Part shown: piece by piece, positions 1 to 7,535 of the stretch
Layout: each line of letters opens with the position of its first letter
Numbering within the stretch: the first letter of the stretch is position 1
Origin: Granulicella sp.
GTDB lineage: Bacteria; Acidobacteriota; Terriglobia; Terriglobales; Acidobacteriaceae
Direction of reading: 5' to 3'
Assembly: GCA_003133205.1 (NCBI GenBank)
Contig: PKWK01000336.1
Location: forward strand, 1-34,030
DNA length: 34,030 nt
The notes under the pieces: model-generated
The model's database searches: none
Told to the model about the DNA's origin: nothing
The model's input: only the letters and a program-made list of their open reading frames with translations
Made by a program: the position numbers and the translations under genes

Positions 1-1068
1 AACACCATGGCCATGGCCGGCGAGTTCCTCGGCATCTCGCCCATGCTCCTCACCGGAGTTCCCGCCATGGACGCACACAAGCACGAAGCCTCGCGCAAGG
101 CTGGAGCCATGGTCATGGACCTCGCCCGCGCCGGCCTCACCCCGCGCAAGATCCTCACCCGCCACGCACTCGAGAACGCCATTGCCGCAGTCTGCGCATC
201 CGGCGGCAGCACTAACGCCGTCCTCCACCTCATCGCCATTGCCCGCGAGCTGGAAATCCCGCTCGACATGGCCGACTTCGACCGCATCTCCGAGCACACG
301 CCCTTCATCTGCGACCTCTCCCCCGGCGGCAAGTACGTCGCCAGCGACTACCAGCACGCCGGCGGCTCCCGCGTCCTCGCGCAGCGCCTCATCGAGAAAG
401 GCCTGCTCCACGCCGACGCGCTCACCGTCTCCGGCAAGACGCTAGCCGAAGAGGCCGCACTCGCCGTCGAAACTCCCAATCAGCAAGTCATCCGCCCCTG
501 GTCGAACCCGCTCAAGGCCACCGGCGGCCTCGTCATCATGAAGGGCAACCTCGCCCCCGAAGGCGCCGTCATCAAGGTAGCCGGCCACGAGCGCCTGCAC
601 CACACCGGCACCGCCCGTGTCTTCGAGTCGGAAGACCTCTGCCACGCCGCCGTCGAAGCCGGCAAGATCAACCCCGGCGACGTCTGCGTCATCCGCTACG
701 AAGGCCCACGCGGAGGCCCCGGCATGCGCGAGATGCTCGCCGTAACCGCCGCCATCAAAGGCATCCCAGCCCTCTCCGACACCGTAGCCCTGCTAACCGA
801 CGGCCGCTTCAGCGGAGCCACCCGCGGCCTCATGGCCGGCCACGTCGCCCCCGAGGCCTTCCTCGGAGGCCCCATCGCCGCCGTCCACGAAGGCGACACC
901 ATCACCTTCGACGTCCCCGCGCGCACGCTAACCCTCAACGTCCCCAAAGCCGAGATCGCCGCACGCCTAGCCGCATGGCGCGCGCCCGAGCCGCGCTACA
1001 AACGCGGCGTCTTCGCCAAGTACGCCAACTCCGTCTCCTCCGCCAGCGAAGGAGCCATCACCACCTGA
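1..1068 (+). CDS. ilvD: Dihydroxy-acid dehydratase, C-terminal part (5' truncated)
   Basis: The reading frame is open from base 1, so the gene begins upstream of the window; about 355 codons remain of a family that is usually about 560-620 residues. IlvD is an iron-sulfur dehydratase that converts 2,3-dihydroxy-acids to 2-keto-acids in valine, leucine and isoleucine synthesis. Visible family signatures are the ASGGSTNAVLHL segment, the ICDLSPGGKY segment, the RGGPGMREML segment and the DGRFSGATRG segment, whose serine is the proposed catalytic base in this family. The C-terminal GHVAPEA..GGPIA stretch is also typical. The first cluster cysteines are off the window. Downstream, on the same strand, lie ilvB, ilvN and ilvC, so this heads a branched-chain amino acid cluster, although about 1.7 kb of inserted material separates it from ilvB. 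A poly-C repeat element starts only a few bases after the stop codon. Confidence 0.96.
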   Translation, partial: NTMAMAGEFLGISPMLLTGVPAMDAHKHEASRKAGAMVMDLARAGLTPRKILTRHALENAIAAVCASGGSTNAVLHLIAIARELEIPLDMADFDRISEHTPFICDLSPGGKYVASDYQHAGGSRVLAQRLIEKGLLHADALTVSGKTLAEEAALAVETPNQQVIRPWSNPLKATGGLVIMKGNLAPEGAVIKVAGHERLHHTGTARVFESEDLCHAAVEAGKINPGDVCVIRYEGPRGGPGMREMLAVTAAIKGIPALSDTVALLTDGRFSGATRGLMAGHVAPEAFLGGPIAAVHEGDTITFDVPARTLTLNVPKAEIAARLAAWRAPEPRYKRGVFAKYANSVSSASEGAITT

Positions 1069-1071
1069 CGA

Positions 1072-1198
1072 GGGGGGGTACCCCCCCCCCGCTTTGGGCC
1101 AAAATCTTGAAAGGAAATGACTTAGGTTCTGGCCTCGAAGCTAAGATATTGAAAACAAAGGGTCGTGTGTGTGCAAAATCTTCATTACAAAGGAGATA
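1072..1198 (+). repeat. Poly-C plus tandem AT-rich unit element, copy 1
   Basis: A run of seven G, TA and ten C (1072-1090) is followed by three AT-rich units starting near 1100, 1142 and 1174. Each unit begins CAAAATCTT or a close variant, continues with an A-rich AAACAAAG-like core and ends near GACTTAG or GAGATAG. The same architecture is found at 25690-25812 (minus orientation) and 33966-34030, with a looser copy at 30015-30067. The element lies directly behind the ilvD stop. I see no open reading frame that it would encode and do not recognise a named family. Confidence 0.75.
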
Positions 1199-1252
1199 GC
1201 CTCATCATGGAATGCACTCGCAATTCGACGTCGGGAATCGAGAATCCGAAAA

Positions 1253-1342
1253 GCGCCAAAGGCGCGACAACATACCAGCCTAGGCCGAAGGCCTAGGACA
1301 CCGGCGATTAAAAGGTACGGAGGGCTGAAAGCCCGACACATA
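1253..1342 (+). repeat. Composite REP element A, left of the transposase
   Basis: Three short hairpins follow one another: GCGCC-AAA-GGCGC (1253-1265), CCTAGGCC-GAA-GGCCTAGG (1279-1297) and GGGCT-GAA-AGCCC (1322-1334). They are joined by conserved linkers such as CATACCAG and CCGACACA. The same order recurs in the same orientation at 2021-2110 and in inverted orientation at 1810-1898. With the adjacent RAYT-type transposase this forms a REP/BIME-like unit. Confidence 0.85.
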
Positions 1343-1350
1343 GCCGCCCA

Positions 1351-1797
1351 TCAATCCCAAACGTACCGCTCATCGAACCCAACATGATACTTCTCGAAAA
1401 ACGCGCGCATCTCGTCCTGGAAACTCCGTTTCGCATGATGCATCTTCTGCGCGTCGATGTAATGGATCAGCGCGCCAACATCCGCGGGGCTGACGGAAAA
1501 CAGACCGTAACCACGTTGCCATGCGAAGTTGGCTACCCCTTGCTGTTTCATCCAGACGGAAGATCCAGTTTTGATCTCGGATACGAATTTCGCTGCCGTT
1601 CGCGTCGACGCCAGTCTCACCGCAAGATGAACGTGGTCGGCAACTCCACCCACTCGAAAGCACTCGCAATCCAATCTGCGCGCGGTTCCGGCGAGATACG
1701 CATGAAGATCCGGAACCATGTCATCGCTGATGAGCGGAGCCCGATGTTTCGTGCTGAAAATGATATGCACCAGATTGAAGCTCAACGTCTGCGGCAT
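1351..1797 (-). CDS. REP-associated tyrosine transposase (IS200/IS605 TnpA-like)
   Basis: The 148-residue product matches the small single-strand Y1 transposase (HUH) family by eye. It begins MPQTLSFNLVHIIFSTKHR, has the metal-binding HUH histidines in GGVADHVHLAV (around residues 50-57), a likely catalytic tyrosine in the HYIDAQKMHH segment near residue 115, and the family-typical ending DERYVWD. Its length is normal, so the gene looks intact. It is flanked by composite REP hairpins in opposite orientations (1253-1342 and 1810-1898), the hallmark of RAYT proteins that act on REP sequences rather than ordinary insertion-sequence ends. A TATAAT hexamer lies seven bases before the ATG and no ribosome-binding site is visible, so initiation may be leaderless. 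It lies antisense to the flanking ilv genes. No IS605-type TnpB partner is present. Confidence 0.9.
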   Translation of the reverse strand: MPQTLSFNLVHIIFSTKHRAPLISDDMVPDLHAYLAGTARRLDCECFRVGGVADHVHLAVRLASTRTAAKFVSEIKTGSSVWMKQQGVANFAWQRGYGLFSVSPADVGALIHYIDAQKMHHAKRSFQDEMRAFFEKYHVGFDERYVWD

Positions 1798-1809
1798 TTG
1801 ACGGATTAT

Positions 1810-1898
1810 ATGTCGGGCCTTCAGCCCTCTGCGGTGTTGGCCGACACGTACCTAGGCCTTCGGCCTAGGCTGGTATGTCGTCGGGCCTTCGGCCCTTA
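1810..1898 (-). repeat. Composite REP element B, inverted, right of the transposase
   Basis: Read on the minus strand, this contains GGGCC-GAA-GGCCC (1883-1895), then CATACCAG, then CCTAGGCC-GAA-GGCCTAGG (1851-1869), then GGGCT-GAA-GGCCC (1815-1827). It is the same layout as element A but reversed, so the transposase gene sits between an inverted pair. The TATAAT that may drive the transposase lies at its edge (1805-1810). Confidence 0.82.
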
Positions 1899-1953
1899 CC
1901 GTCTCTCGATCCAGCCGGCCGGCAACCAGCCAAGAACGCAGCAACCTACCAGC

Positions 1954-2163
1954 CCAGGCCAATGGCCTTGGAATCAAGCCGCTCGAACCCGCCCAGGAAC
2001 GAAACCTCGACATATCCTAAGCGCCAAAGGCGCGAAACATACCAGCCTAGGCCAAAGGCCTAGGTACGCGGGGACAGACAACCAAAGAGGGCTGAAGGCC
2101 CGACACATCGCAAGCCCCTTCGGCCGTGCCACAACCACCACCGCAGCAAAAGGGCTTTAGCCC
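1954..2163 (+). repeat. Composite REP element C with a degenerate copy and an extra hairpin
   Basis: The complete copy spans 2021-2110 with GCGCC-AAA-GGCGC (2021-2033), CCTAGGCC-AAA-GGCCTAGG (2046-2064) and GGGCT-GAA-GGCCC (2089-2101), in the same order and orientation as element A. To its left, CCAGGCC-AAT-GGCCTTGG (1954-1971) is a decayed version of the middle hairpin. To its right, GGGCT-TT-AGCCC (2152-2163) forms a separate hairpin that ends just before the ribosome-binding site of the next gene. The array gives long spurious open frames but no convincing protein. Confidence 0.78.
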
Positions 2164-2178
2164 CTGAGGTACGCAAAT

Positions 2179-2403
2179 ATGTCGCAGGGAATCATCATCA
2201 GAAACCGTCTCGTAGAACCGAAAGAGATGGAGGTTCTTAAGCACACCTACACATGCCCGTGCGGTGACGAATTCTCTATCTATCTTCACAAGGCTCATCC
2301 CGAAAATGTGGATCAGATAGTCGATTGGCTCAAAGAAATCCTGGACGCAGAACACAGTCGCAAGCGCTCCGGACACGACAACTCGTACCACTGTCCTTTT
2401 TGA
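2179..2403 (+). CDS. Small hypothetical protein with CPC motif
   Basis: A 74-residue product with no family I recognise. It contains a CPCG motif near residue 26 and a final YHCPF, so three cysteines plus several histidines could form a small metal site; this is inference only. The start is supported by GAGG at 2166-2169, nine bases before the ATG. Composition is visibly less GC-rich than the ilv genes on both sides, which suits acquired DNA. It is followed 17 bases later by another small gene in the same direction, so the two may be co-transcribed. It begins right after a REP hairpin. Confidence 0.6.
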   Translation: MSQGIIIRNRLVEPKEMEVLKHTYTCPCGDEFSIYLHKAHPENVDQIVDWLKEILDAEHSRKRSGHDNSYHCPF

Positions 2404-2420
2404 TCGCCGAGGTAAAACCG

Positions 2421-2780
2421 ATGGGTATCGTTGAGTTCGCAGCATACGTCATTGTCGGTAAGACAGCCGGAAAATATATATACGTGTGGCGTAAGGAAAA
2501 ACGTGAACGGATCGAACAAATTGCCGTCGCCTCAGAACACAACGATGAAAAAACATCCGACTATCGACGACAGAGGCTTGAATTACGGTACCCGCAATAC
2601 TTCGTTCCAGCGCCCGACGCGCGGTACTTTCATGAAGCTGCGGAACAACTGAAGCCGATCCCGCTGACGGGAAAAGAACGGCTCAAAGATTGGGGACTCA
2701 GGCTGGGCGGATTGACGCTAGGGCTCATCGTAGCTGGGATTATTTGGTTGGTTGTCCAGCTCATCAAGTCACTGTTTTAG
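2421..2780 (+). CDS. Small hypothetical protein with C-terminal membrane helix
   Basis: I chose the ATG at 2421 because GAGGT lies about eight bases upstream; the longer frame from 2325 would overlap the preceding gene. The 119-residue product has a mildly hydrophobic N-terminus, a charged middle (WRKEKRERIEQ), and a clear C-terminal membrane segment (LGGLTLGLIVAGIIWLVVQLI, roughly residues 95-116) with a very short tail, as in a tail-anchored protein. I do not recognise a family. Like its upstream neighbour it is AT-richer than the ilv genes and sits inside the ilvD-ilvB gap. The stop lies 46 bases before ilvB. Confidence 0.6.
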   Translation: MGIVEFAAYVIVGKTAGKYIYVWRKEKRERIEQIAVASEHNDEKTSDYRRQRLELRYPQYFVPAPDARYFHEAAEQLKPIPLTGKERLKDWGLRLGGLTLGLIVAGIIWLVVQLIKSLF

Positions 2781-2826
2781 GTAAGGTTTTGAAGGAATAT
2801 GCAGAAGCAAAGAATGAGGTTGTCCA

Positions 2827-4578
2827 ATGAATAAATCGAACACAAACCCCACCCTAACCGGAGCAGAAATCCTCTGGGCCACCCTCGTTGGCGAGGGCAT
2901 CACCACCGTCTTCGGCTATCCCGGCGGAGCCATCCTGCCCGCGTACGACGCGCTGCGCAAGTTTCCCATCCACCACGTCCTCGTGCGCCACGAGCAGTGC
3001 GCCGCCCACATGGCCGACGGCTACGCCCGAGCCTCGGGCAAGGTAGGCGTGTGCATTGCCACGTCCGGCCCCGGCGCCACCAACCTCGTCACCGGCATCG
3101 CCACGGCCATGCTCGACTCGATCCCCATCGTCTGCATCACCGGCCAGGTCTCCTCCAAAGTCCTCGGCACCGACGCATTTCAGGAAATCGATATCACCGG
3201 CATCACCCTGCCCATCACCAAGCACAACTACCTCGTCACCCGAGCCGAGGACATCGCCCCCATCCTGCGTGAGGCCTTCGAGATCGCGCGCACCGGCCGC
3301 CCCGGCCCCGTCCTCATCGACATCACGAAAGACGCGCAGCAGGCCACCGCGCCCTTCGACTTCGCCGCCGCCGCGCCCGCGCCGCACCGCCCGCACCCCA
3401 TGCTGCGCGCCGAATCCAGTTCCATGCAGGAAGCTGTCGCGCTCATCGCCGCCGCCAAGAAACCCATCATCCTCGCCGGCCACGGCATCATCCACTCCGG
3501 CGCGCGCGACCAGGTCATCGCCTTCGCCGAGAGCCGCAAGATCCCCGTCGCCAGCACCCTGCTCGGCCTCGGGGCCTTCCCCACCGACCACCCGCTCTCC
3601 CTCGGCATGATGGGCATGCACGGCGAAAGCTGGGTCAACCACGCCATCCAGCAGGCCGACCTCCTGCTCGCCTTCGGCATGCGCTTCGACGATCGCGTCA
3701 CCGGCAACCTCGCCAGCTACGCGCCCAACGCCAAGAAGATCCACGTCGAGATCGACCCCGCCGAGATCAACAAGAACGTTCGCGCCGACGTCGCCCTCAT
3801 CGGCGATCTCGCCAAGGTGCTCGACACGCTGCTCCCGCTCGTCCCCAAGAAGTCCGACGCAAGCTGGATCGCCGAAGTCAACAAGATGAAAGGTGACGCC
3901 AGCGTCCGCGACATCATCAACCTGCCCGACAGTGGCCACCTCTACGCCGCGCACGTCATCCACGACATCTGGCGCGAAGCCCAGGCCGCCGGCCGCCTCG
4001 CCGAAACCATCATCGTCACCGACGTAGGCCAGCACCAGATGTGGGAGGCCCAGTACTTCCGCCACGACACGCTGCGCTCGCTCATCACCTCCGGCGGCCT
4101 TGGCACCATGGGCTTCGCGCTCCCCGCCGCCATCGGCGCCAAGTTCGCCTGCCCCGAAAAAGACGTCTGGGTCATCGCCGGCGACGGCGGCTTCCAGATG
4201 ACCGCCGCCGAACTCTCCACCATCCAGCAGGAAAAACTCGCCATCAACATCGCCGTCATCAACAACGGCTTCCTCGGCATGGTCCGCCAGTGGCAGGAGG
4301 CCTTCTACGAGAAGAACTACGCCGAGTCGCCCATTCTCTCGCCGGACTTCGTAGCCCTCGCCGCCGCCCACGGCATCGCCGGAGCCCACGTCCGAACACG
4401 GTCAGAAGTAACTCCGACCGTAACGCGCGCCCGCACCAGCGGCAAGACCTTCCTCATCAACTTCCAGGTCGAAAAGGAAGACGGCGTCTACCCCATGATC
4501 GCTCCCGGCGCCGCCCTCCACGAGATGACCCGCCGCCCCACCAAAAACCCCCTCCTCGAACTCCCCGAGGACGCATAG
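2827..4578 (+). CDS. ilvB: Acetolactate synthase large (catalytic) subunit
   Basis: The 583-residue product is full length for the acetohydroxyacid synthase catalytic subunit, which joins two pyruvates, or pyruvate and 2-ketobutyrate, using thiamine diphosphate, FAD and magnesium. The N-terminal domain has GYPGGAILP and the catalytic glutamate in VRHEQCAAHMADGYAR (Glu56). The cysteine at position 58 replaces the glycine usual at this point. The thiamine-binding GDGGFQM begins near residue 452, with INNGFLGMVRQWQ after it. GAGG lies seven bases before the ATG. The regulatory subunit ilvN lies about 3 kb downstream with three foreign genes between, rather than next door as usual. The stop codon is directly followed by the start of the ankyrin gene. 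Confidence 0.98.
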   Translation: MNKSNTNPTLTGAEILWATLVGEGITTVFGYPGGAILPAYDALRKFPIHHVLVRHEQCAAHMADGYARASGKVGVCIATSGPGATNLVTGIATAMLDSIPIVCITGQVSSKVLGTDAFQEIDITGITLPITKHNYLVTRAEDIAPILREAFEIARTGRPGPVLIDITKDAQQATAPFDFAAAAPAPHRPHPMLRAESSSMQEAVALIAAAKKPIILAGHGIIHSGARDQVIAFAESRKIPVASTLLGLGAFPTDHPLSLGMMGMHGESWVNHAIQQADLLLAFGMRFDDRVTGNLASYAPNAKKIHVEIDPAEINKNVRADVALIGDLAKVLDTLLPLVPKKSDASWIAEVNKMKGDASVRDIINLPDSGHLYAAHVIHDIWREAQAAGRLAETIIVTDVGQHQMWEAQYFRHDTLRSLITSGGLGTMGFALPAAIGAKFACPEKDVWVIAGDGGFQMTAAELSTIQQEKLAINIAVINNGFLGMVRQWQEAFYEKNYAESPILSPDFVALAAAHGIAGAHVRTRSEVTPTVTRARTSGKTFLINFQVEKEDGVYPMIAPGAALHEMTRRPTKNPLLELPEDA

Positions 4579-5061
4579 ATGATGAAAACCACCGCGATCG
4601 ATGCAGTTCACAGGGCTGTCATGCGACATAGTCTGGAGGAAATCAGACACGCAATAGCAAAAGGAGATCCTGTCGACGCGAAAGACAATTACCGACGTAC
4701 GCCCTTGTTTTACGCCTGCATGGACGGCGATCTGTCGATAGTGCTCGAGTTAATTGAACACGGTGCGGATACCAATTCTCAGGATCGCGATAAGAGGACG
4801 CCGCTGCATTTTGCGGCACAATCTTACCAAGCGGAGATCGCCAAGTTGCTCCTTAGGAGCGGTGCTAACGTAGACACCCAAGACGTGCATGGAAACACTC
4901 CTTTGGCCGTCGCCGTGTTTGATTCTCCCGGGCGACGTGACTTGATTGAGGTGCTTTTGTCTGCAGGCGCAAACAAGAGTGTAGAGAATCTACACGGCGT
5001 TACTCCGGAAGGGCTTGCCAAGTCCATCGCCAATTTCGACGTGCACAAGTTTCTGCAATAA
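4579..5061 (+). CDS. Ankyrin-repeat protein
   Basis: The 160-residue product is made almost entirely of about four ankyrin repeats. Signatures include RTPLFYACMDGDL, LIEHGADTNSQD, RTPLHFAAQ, LLLRSGANVDTQDVHGNTPLAVAV, VLLSAGANKSVENLHGVTPE. There is no signal peptide or membrane segment, so it is probably a cytoplasmic protein-binding scaffold; its partner is unknown. The ATG immediately follows the ilvB stop codon with no gap, implying translation coupled to ilvB. Base composition is clearly more AT-rich than ilvB or the downstream genes, which suggests that it was inserted into the ilv cluster by transfer. The family is certain, the function is not. Confidence 0.9.
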   Translation: MMKTTAIDAVHRAVMRHSLEEIRHAIAKGDPVDAKDNYRRTPLFYACMDGDLSIVLELIEHGADTNSQDRDKRTPLHFAAQSYQAEIAKLLLRSGANVDTQDVHGNTPLAVAVFDSPGRRDLIEVLLSAGANKSVENLHGVTPEGLAKSIANFDVHKFLQ

Positions 5062-5080
5062 CTGCCAGATCACTTCTCAC

Positions 5081-5611
5081 ATGACCACTCGCCCATCCAT
5101 CCCGCTGCTGCTCCTCCTGCCGCTCCTCCTGATCGGCTGCAAGTCCGCCCCACCCGCGCCCGCCACCCCAGCCGCCGAAACAACTCCCGCCGTAACCTAC
5201 CCACCCCGCCCCACGACCCCACCCGCGCCCTTCCAACTCTTCCACCACGGCAACAACAGCTTCACTCTCGTGGTCAAAGAAACCGCCACCGACGACGAAA
5301 TCTCCGCCCTCGTCTGGCAGCTCCACGACGCGGCCCACGCCCGCTCCTTCGACAAGCTCCACATCTCCCAGAAGCAGGTCGACGCCTACGGCCCCACCGT
5401 CTCGATCCACATCTACCGCGGCACCAAATGCGCGCCCGAAAAATACGCCCCCGGCGAGCCACCCTGCGGAGGCAGCTACCACGCCTCCGGCGACTACACC
5501 CTGGACACGCACACCAACCCACCGTGGGAAAACGGCGTGCTCCTCCACGGCGAGGACCACCGTACGAACCTCTGGGACGCCGACGCCACCTCCACCACTC
5601 CCAGCCACTAA
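5081..5611 (+). CDS. Predicted lipoprotein of unknown function
   Basis: The frame is open from 5015, but the ATG at 5081 starts a textbook lipoprotein signal: MTTRPSIPLLLLLPLLL followed by the lipobox LIGC, giving a product of 176 residues with the lipid-modified cysteine near residue 20. A proline/alanine-rich linker (about residues 22-50) precedes a globular domain with two cysteines in the KCAPEKY...PPCGGSY region. I do not recognise the domain. The first dozen codons closely match, in DNA and protein, the signal peptide of the next gene three bases downstream, so the two probably share a duplicated signal sequence. It is likely co-transcribed with the GH13 gene and located in the outer envelope. 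Confidence 0.75.
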   Translation: MTTRPSIPLLLLLPLLLIGCKSAPPAPATPAAETTPAVTYPPRPTTPPAPFQLFHHGNNSFTLVVKETATDDEISALVWQLHDAAHARSFDKLHISQKQVDAYGPTVSIHIYRGTKCAPEKYAPGEPPCGGSYHASGDYTLDTHTNPPWENGVLLHGEDHRTNLWDADATSTTPSH

Positions 5612-5614
5612 CCC

Positions 5615-7465
5615 ATGACCTTCCGCCCCTCCATCCCGCTGCTCCTCCTCACCCTGCTCCTCTCCCCAGCAGCCTTAACCCAATCCCCGCCCGCCTACAC
5701 CCCACCCACCCCCACCGAAATCCGCGCCGCCGCAACTCCCACCCACGATGAAACATGGTGGAGGCACGCCGTCGTCTACGAGATCTATCCCCGCAGCTTC
5801 CAGGACAGTAACGGCGACGGCATCGGCGACCTCAACGGCATCACCCAGCGCCTCGACTACCTCCAATCCCTCGGCGTCGACGCAATCTGGATCGCCCCCA
5901 TGTACCCCTCGCCCCAGGTCGACTTCGGCTACGACATCGCCAACTACACCGCCGTCGACCCACAATACGGCACCCTCGCCGACTTCGACCGCCTCCTCGC
6001 CGCCGCTCGCGCCCACCACATCCAGATCCTGCTCGACATGGTGCTCAACCACACCTCCGACAAGCACCCCTGGTTCCTCGACTCCGCCAGCTCCCGCACC
6101 AACCCCCACGCCGACTGGTACATCTGGAACGACGGCAAGCCCACCACCGATCCGCACGCCATCAACGCCCACCAAGGCCCGCACGGCTGGGTCGTCCCAC
6201 CCAACAACTGGTCCTCGCTCTTCCAGGGCTCCGCGTGGGAGTGGGTCCCCGCCCGCGGCCAGTTCTACTATCACTTCTTCTACAAGCAGCAGCCCGACCT
6301 CAACTGGCGCAACCCCGCCGTCGAAAAGGCCATGTTCGACGCCATGCGCTTCTGGCTCGACCGCGGCGTCGCCGGCTTCCGTCTCGACGCCATCACCACC
6401 CTCTTCGAGGACCCCACCCTCCACGACGAGCCCCTCACCGGCAAGCTCGACGCCAGCGGCTTCCCCGAGTCCAACCACACCCTCACCAGCGGTCTGCCCC
6501 AGGTCCACGACGTCCTCCGCCGCCTCCGCACCCTCATCGACTCCTACCCCGACCAGCGCCTCCTCGTCGGCGAAATCTACGTCCCCGCCACATCCGAACT
6601 CCTGCAGTGGTACGGCACTCCCGCCCAACCCGAACTCGAGCTCCCCATGGACACGCTAGTCGGCTTCCATGTGGAAGGCGGCGGCGTCACCGGCGCCCCC
6701 AACGTCCAGCTCAACCTCGCCCACTTCCGCCAATCCATCTCCGACATGGAGACCGCCCTCGACGCCCACCAACCCCTCCTCGTCTTCGACAATCACGACA
6801 ACACGCGTAGTTGGGACCGCTTCGGCGACGGCGGCCCGCACAATCCGCAGATCGCCCGTATCATCGCCACTATCCTCTTCACCACGCGCTCCACCGCGCT
6901 GATGTACTACGGCGAAGAGCTCGGCATGTCCACCCACACGCCCGCCCACAAGGAAGACGTCCGCGACCCCATCGGCATCACCGGCTGGCCCAAGGAAAAA
7001 GGTCGCGACGGCGAGCGCACCCCCATGCAGTGGACGACCGACCCACCCGCCGCCGGCTTCAGCACCACCGCCCACACCTGGCTCCCCGTCGGCGACGACT
7101 ACCCCAACGTCAACGTCGCCACCGAGACCGCCGGCCCCAACTCCCTCCTCAACTGGTACCGCACCCTCACCACCATCCGCCGCGCCAACCCCACGGTCCA
7201 TGACGGCGGCATCGTCATGCTCGACACCGCCAACCCCAACGTCCTCAGCTACGCCCGCACCGCTCCCGCAGGCGGCCACCCCATCGTCGTCTCCCTCAAC
7301 TTCACCGCCCAACCCCAAACCGTCCACCTCGACCTAACCGCCGCCGGCATCACCTCCACCGCCGCCAAAGCCCTTCTCTTCGACGCCGCCCCGCTCAACT
7401 CCCTAACCACCCTAACCACCTTCACCCTGCCCCCATACGCCTCACTGGTAGCTGAGGTGCAGTAG
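5615..7465 (+). CDS. Secreted GH13 alpha-glucosidase / oligo-1,6-glucosidase-like enzyme
   Basis: The 616-residue product starts with a signal peptide (MTFRPSIPLLLLTLLL...ALTQ, cleavage near residue 23) and continues as a GH13 alpha-amylase-family barrel. Conserved regions are all intact: DMVLNHTSD (residues 141-149), GVAGFRLDAI with nucleophile Asp258, LLVGEIY with acid/base Glu320, and FDNHDN with Asp395. The later RTPMQW motif and ALMYYGEELGM resemble alpha-glucosidases and oligo-1,6-glucosidases that cut short alpha-glucans. It should act in the periplasm or outside the cell. The start lies three bases after the lipoprotein stop. Its position between ilvB and ilvN has no metabolic logic and looks like insertion. 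Exact substrate cannot be read from sequence. Confidence 0.93.
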   Translation: MTFRPSIPLLLLTLLLSPAALTQSPPAYTPPTPTEIRAAATPTHDETWWRHAVVYEIYPRSFQDSNGDGIGDLNGITQRLDYLQSLGVDAIWIAPMYPSPQVDFGYDIANYTAVDPQYGTLADFDRLLAAARAHHIQILLDMVLNHTSDKHPWFLDSASSRTNPHADWYIWNDGKPTTDPHAINAHQGPHGWVVPPNNWSSLFQGSAWEWVPARGQFYYHFFYKQQPDLNWRNPAVEKAMFDAMRFWLDRGVAGFRLDAITTLFEDPTLHDEPLTGKLDASGFPESNHTLTSGLPQVHDVLRRLRTLIDSYPDQRLLVGEIYVPATSELLQWYGTPAQPELELPMDTLVGFHVEGGGVTGAPNVQLNLAHFRQSISDMETALDAHQPLLVFDNHDNTRSWDRFGDGGPHNPQIARIIATILFTTRSTALMYYGEELGMSTHTPAHKEDVRDPIGITGWPKEKGRDGERTPMQWTTDPPAAGFSTTAHTWLPVGDDYPNVNVATETAGPNSLLNWYRTLTTIRRANPTVHDGGIVMLDTANPNVLSYARTAPAGGHPIVVSLNFTAQPQTVHLDLTAAGITSTAAKALLFDAAPLNSLTTLTTFTLPPYASLVAEVQ

Positions 7466-7473
7466 CCTTATTG

Positions 7474-7502
7474 TTTGTCATTCCCGAAGGGAATCTGCTT
7501 TT
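7474..7502 (+). repeat. Dispersed GTCATTCCCGAAGGGAAT repeat, copy 1
   Basis: A 29-base stretch containing TTCCC-GA-AGGGAA-like dyad symmetry lies just after the GH13 stop codon. An almost identical stretch, with one base changed in the core, follows the pectinesterase gene at 27051-27080. Both sit a short distance after a stop codon, so a role in 3'-end formation is possible, but there is no clear T-run. Confidence 0.7.
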
Positions 7503-7535
7503 CGTTCTTGCTGATCGATCTAGAAAGGCCACAAC

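Noticed and set aside
1100..1198. Possible CRISPR array in the tandem AT-rich units
   Set aside because: Units are degenerate, only three long, and spaced 41-42 and about 32 bases without unique spacers or cas genes.
1384..2160. A 258-codon open frame on the + strand
   Set aside because: It runs antisense to the intact transposase and then through REP hairpins; the translated sequence is low-complexity and repeat-derived.
2854..4389. A 511-codon minus-strand frame
   Set aside because: It is antisense to ilvB, and its Gly/Val/Asp-rich composition is the usual mirror of a GC-rich gene.
5615..7465. Metabolic link between the GH13 enzyme and branched-chain amino acid synthesis
   Set aside because: Nothing in sequence supports a functional link; position in the cluster is better explained by insertion.
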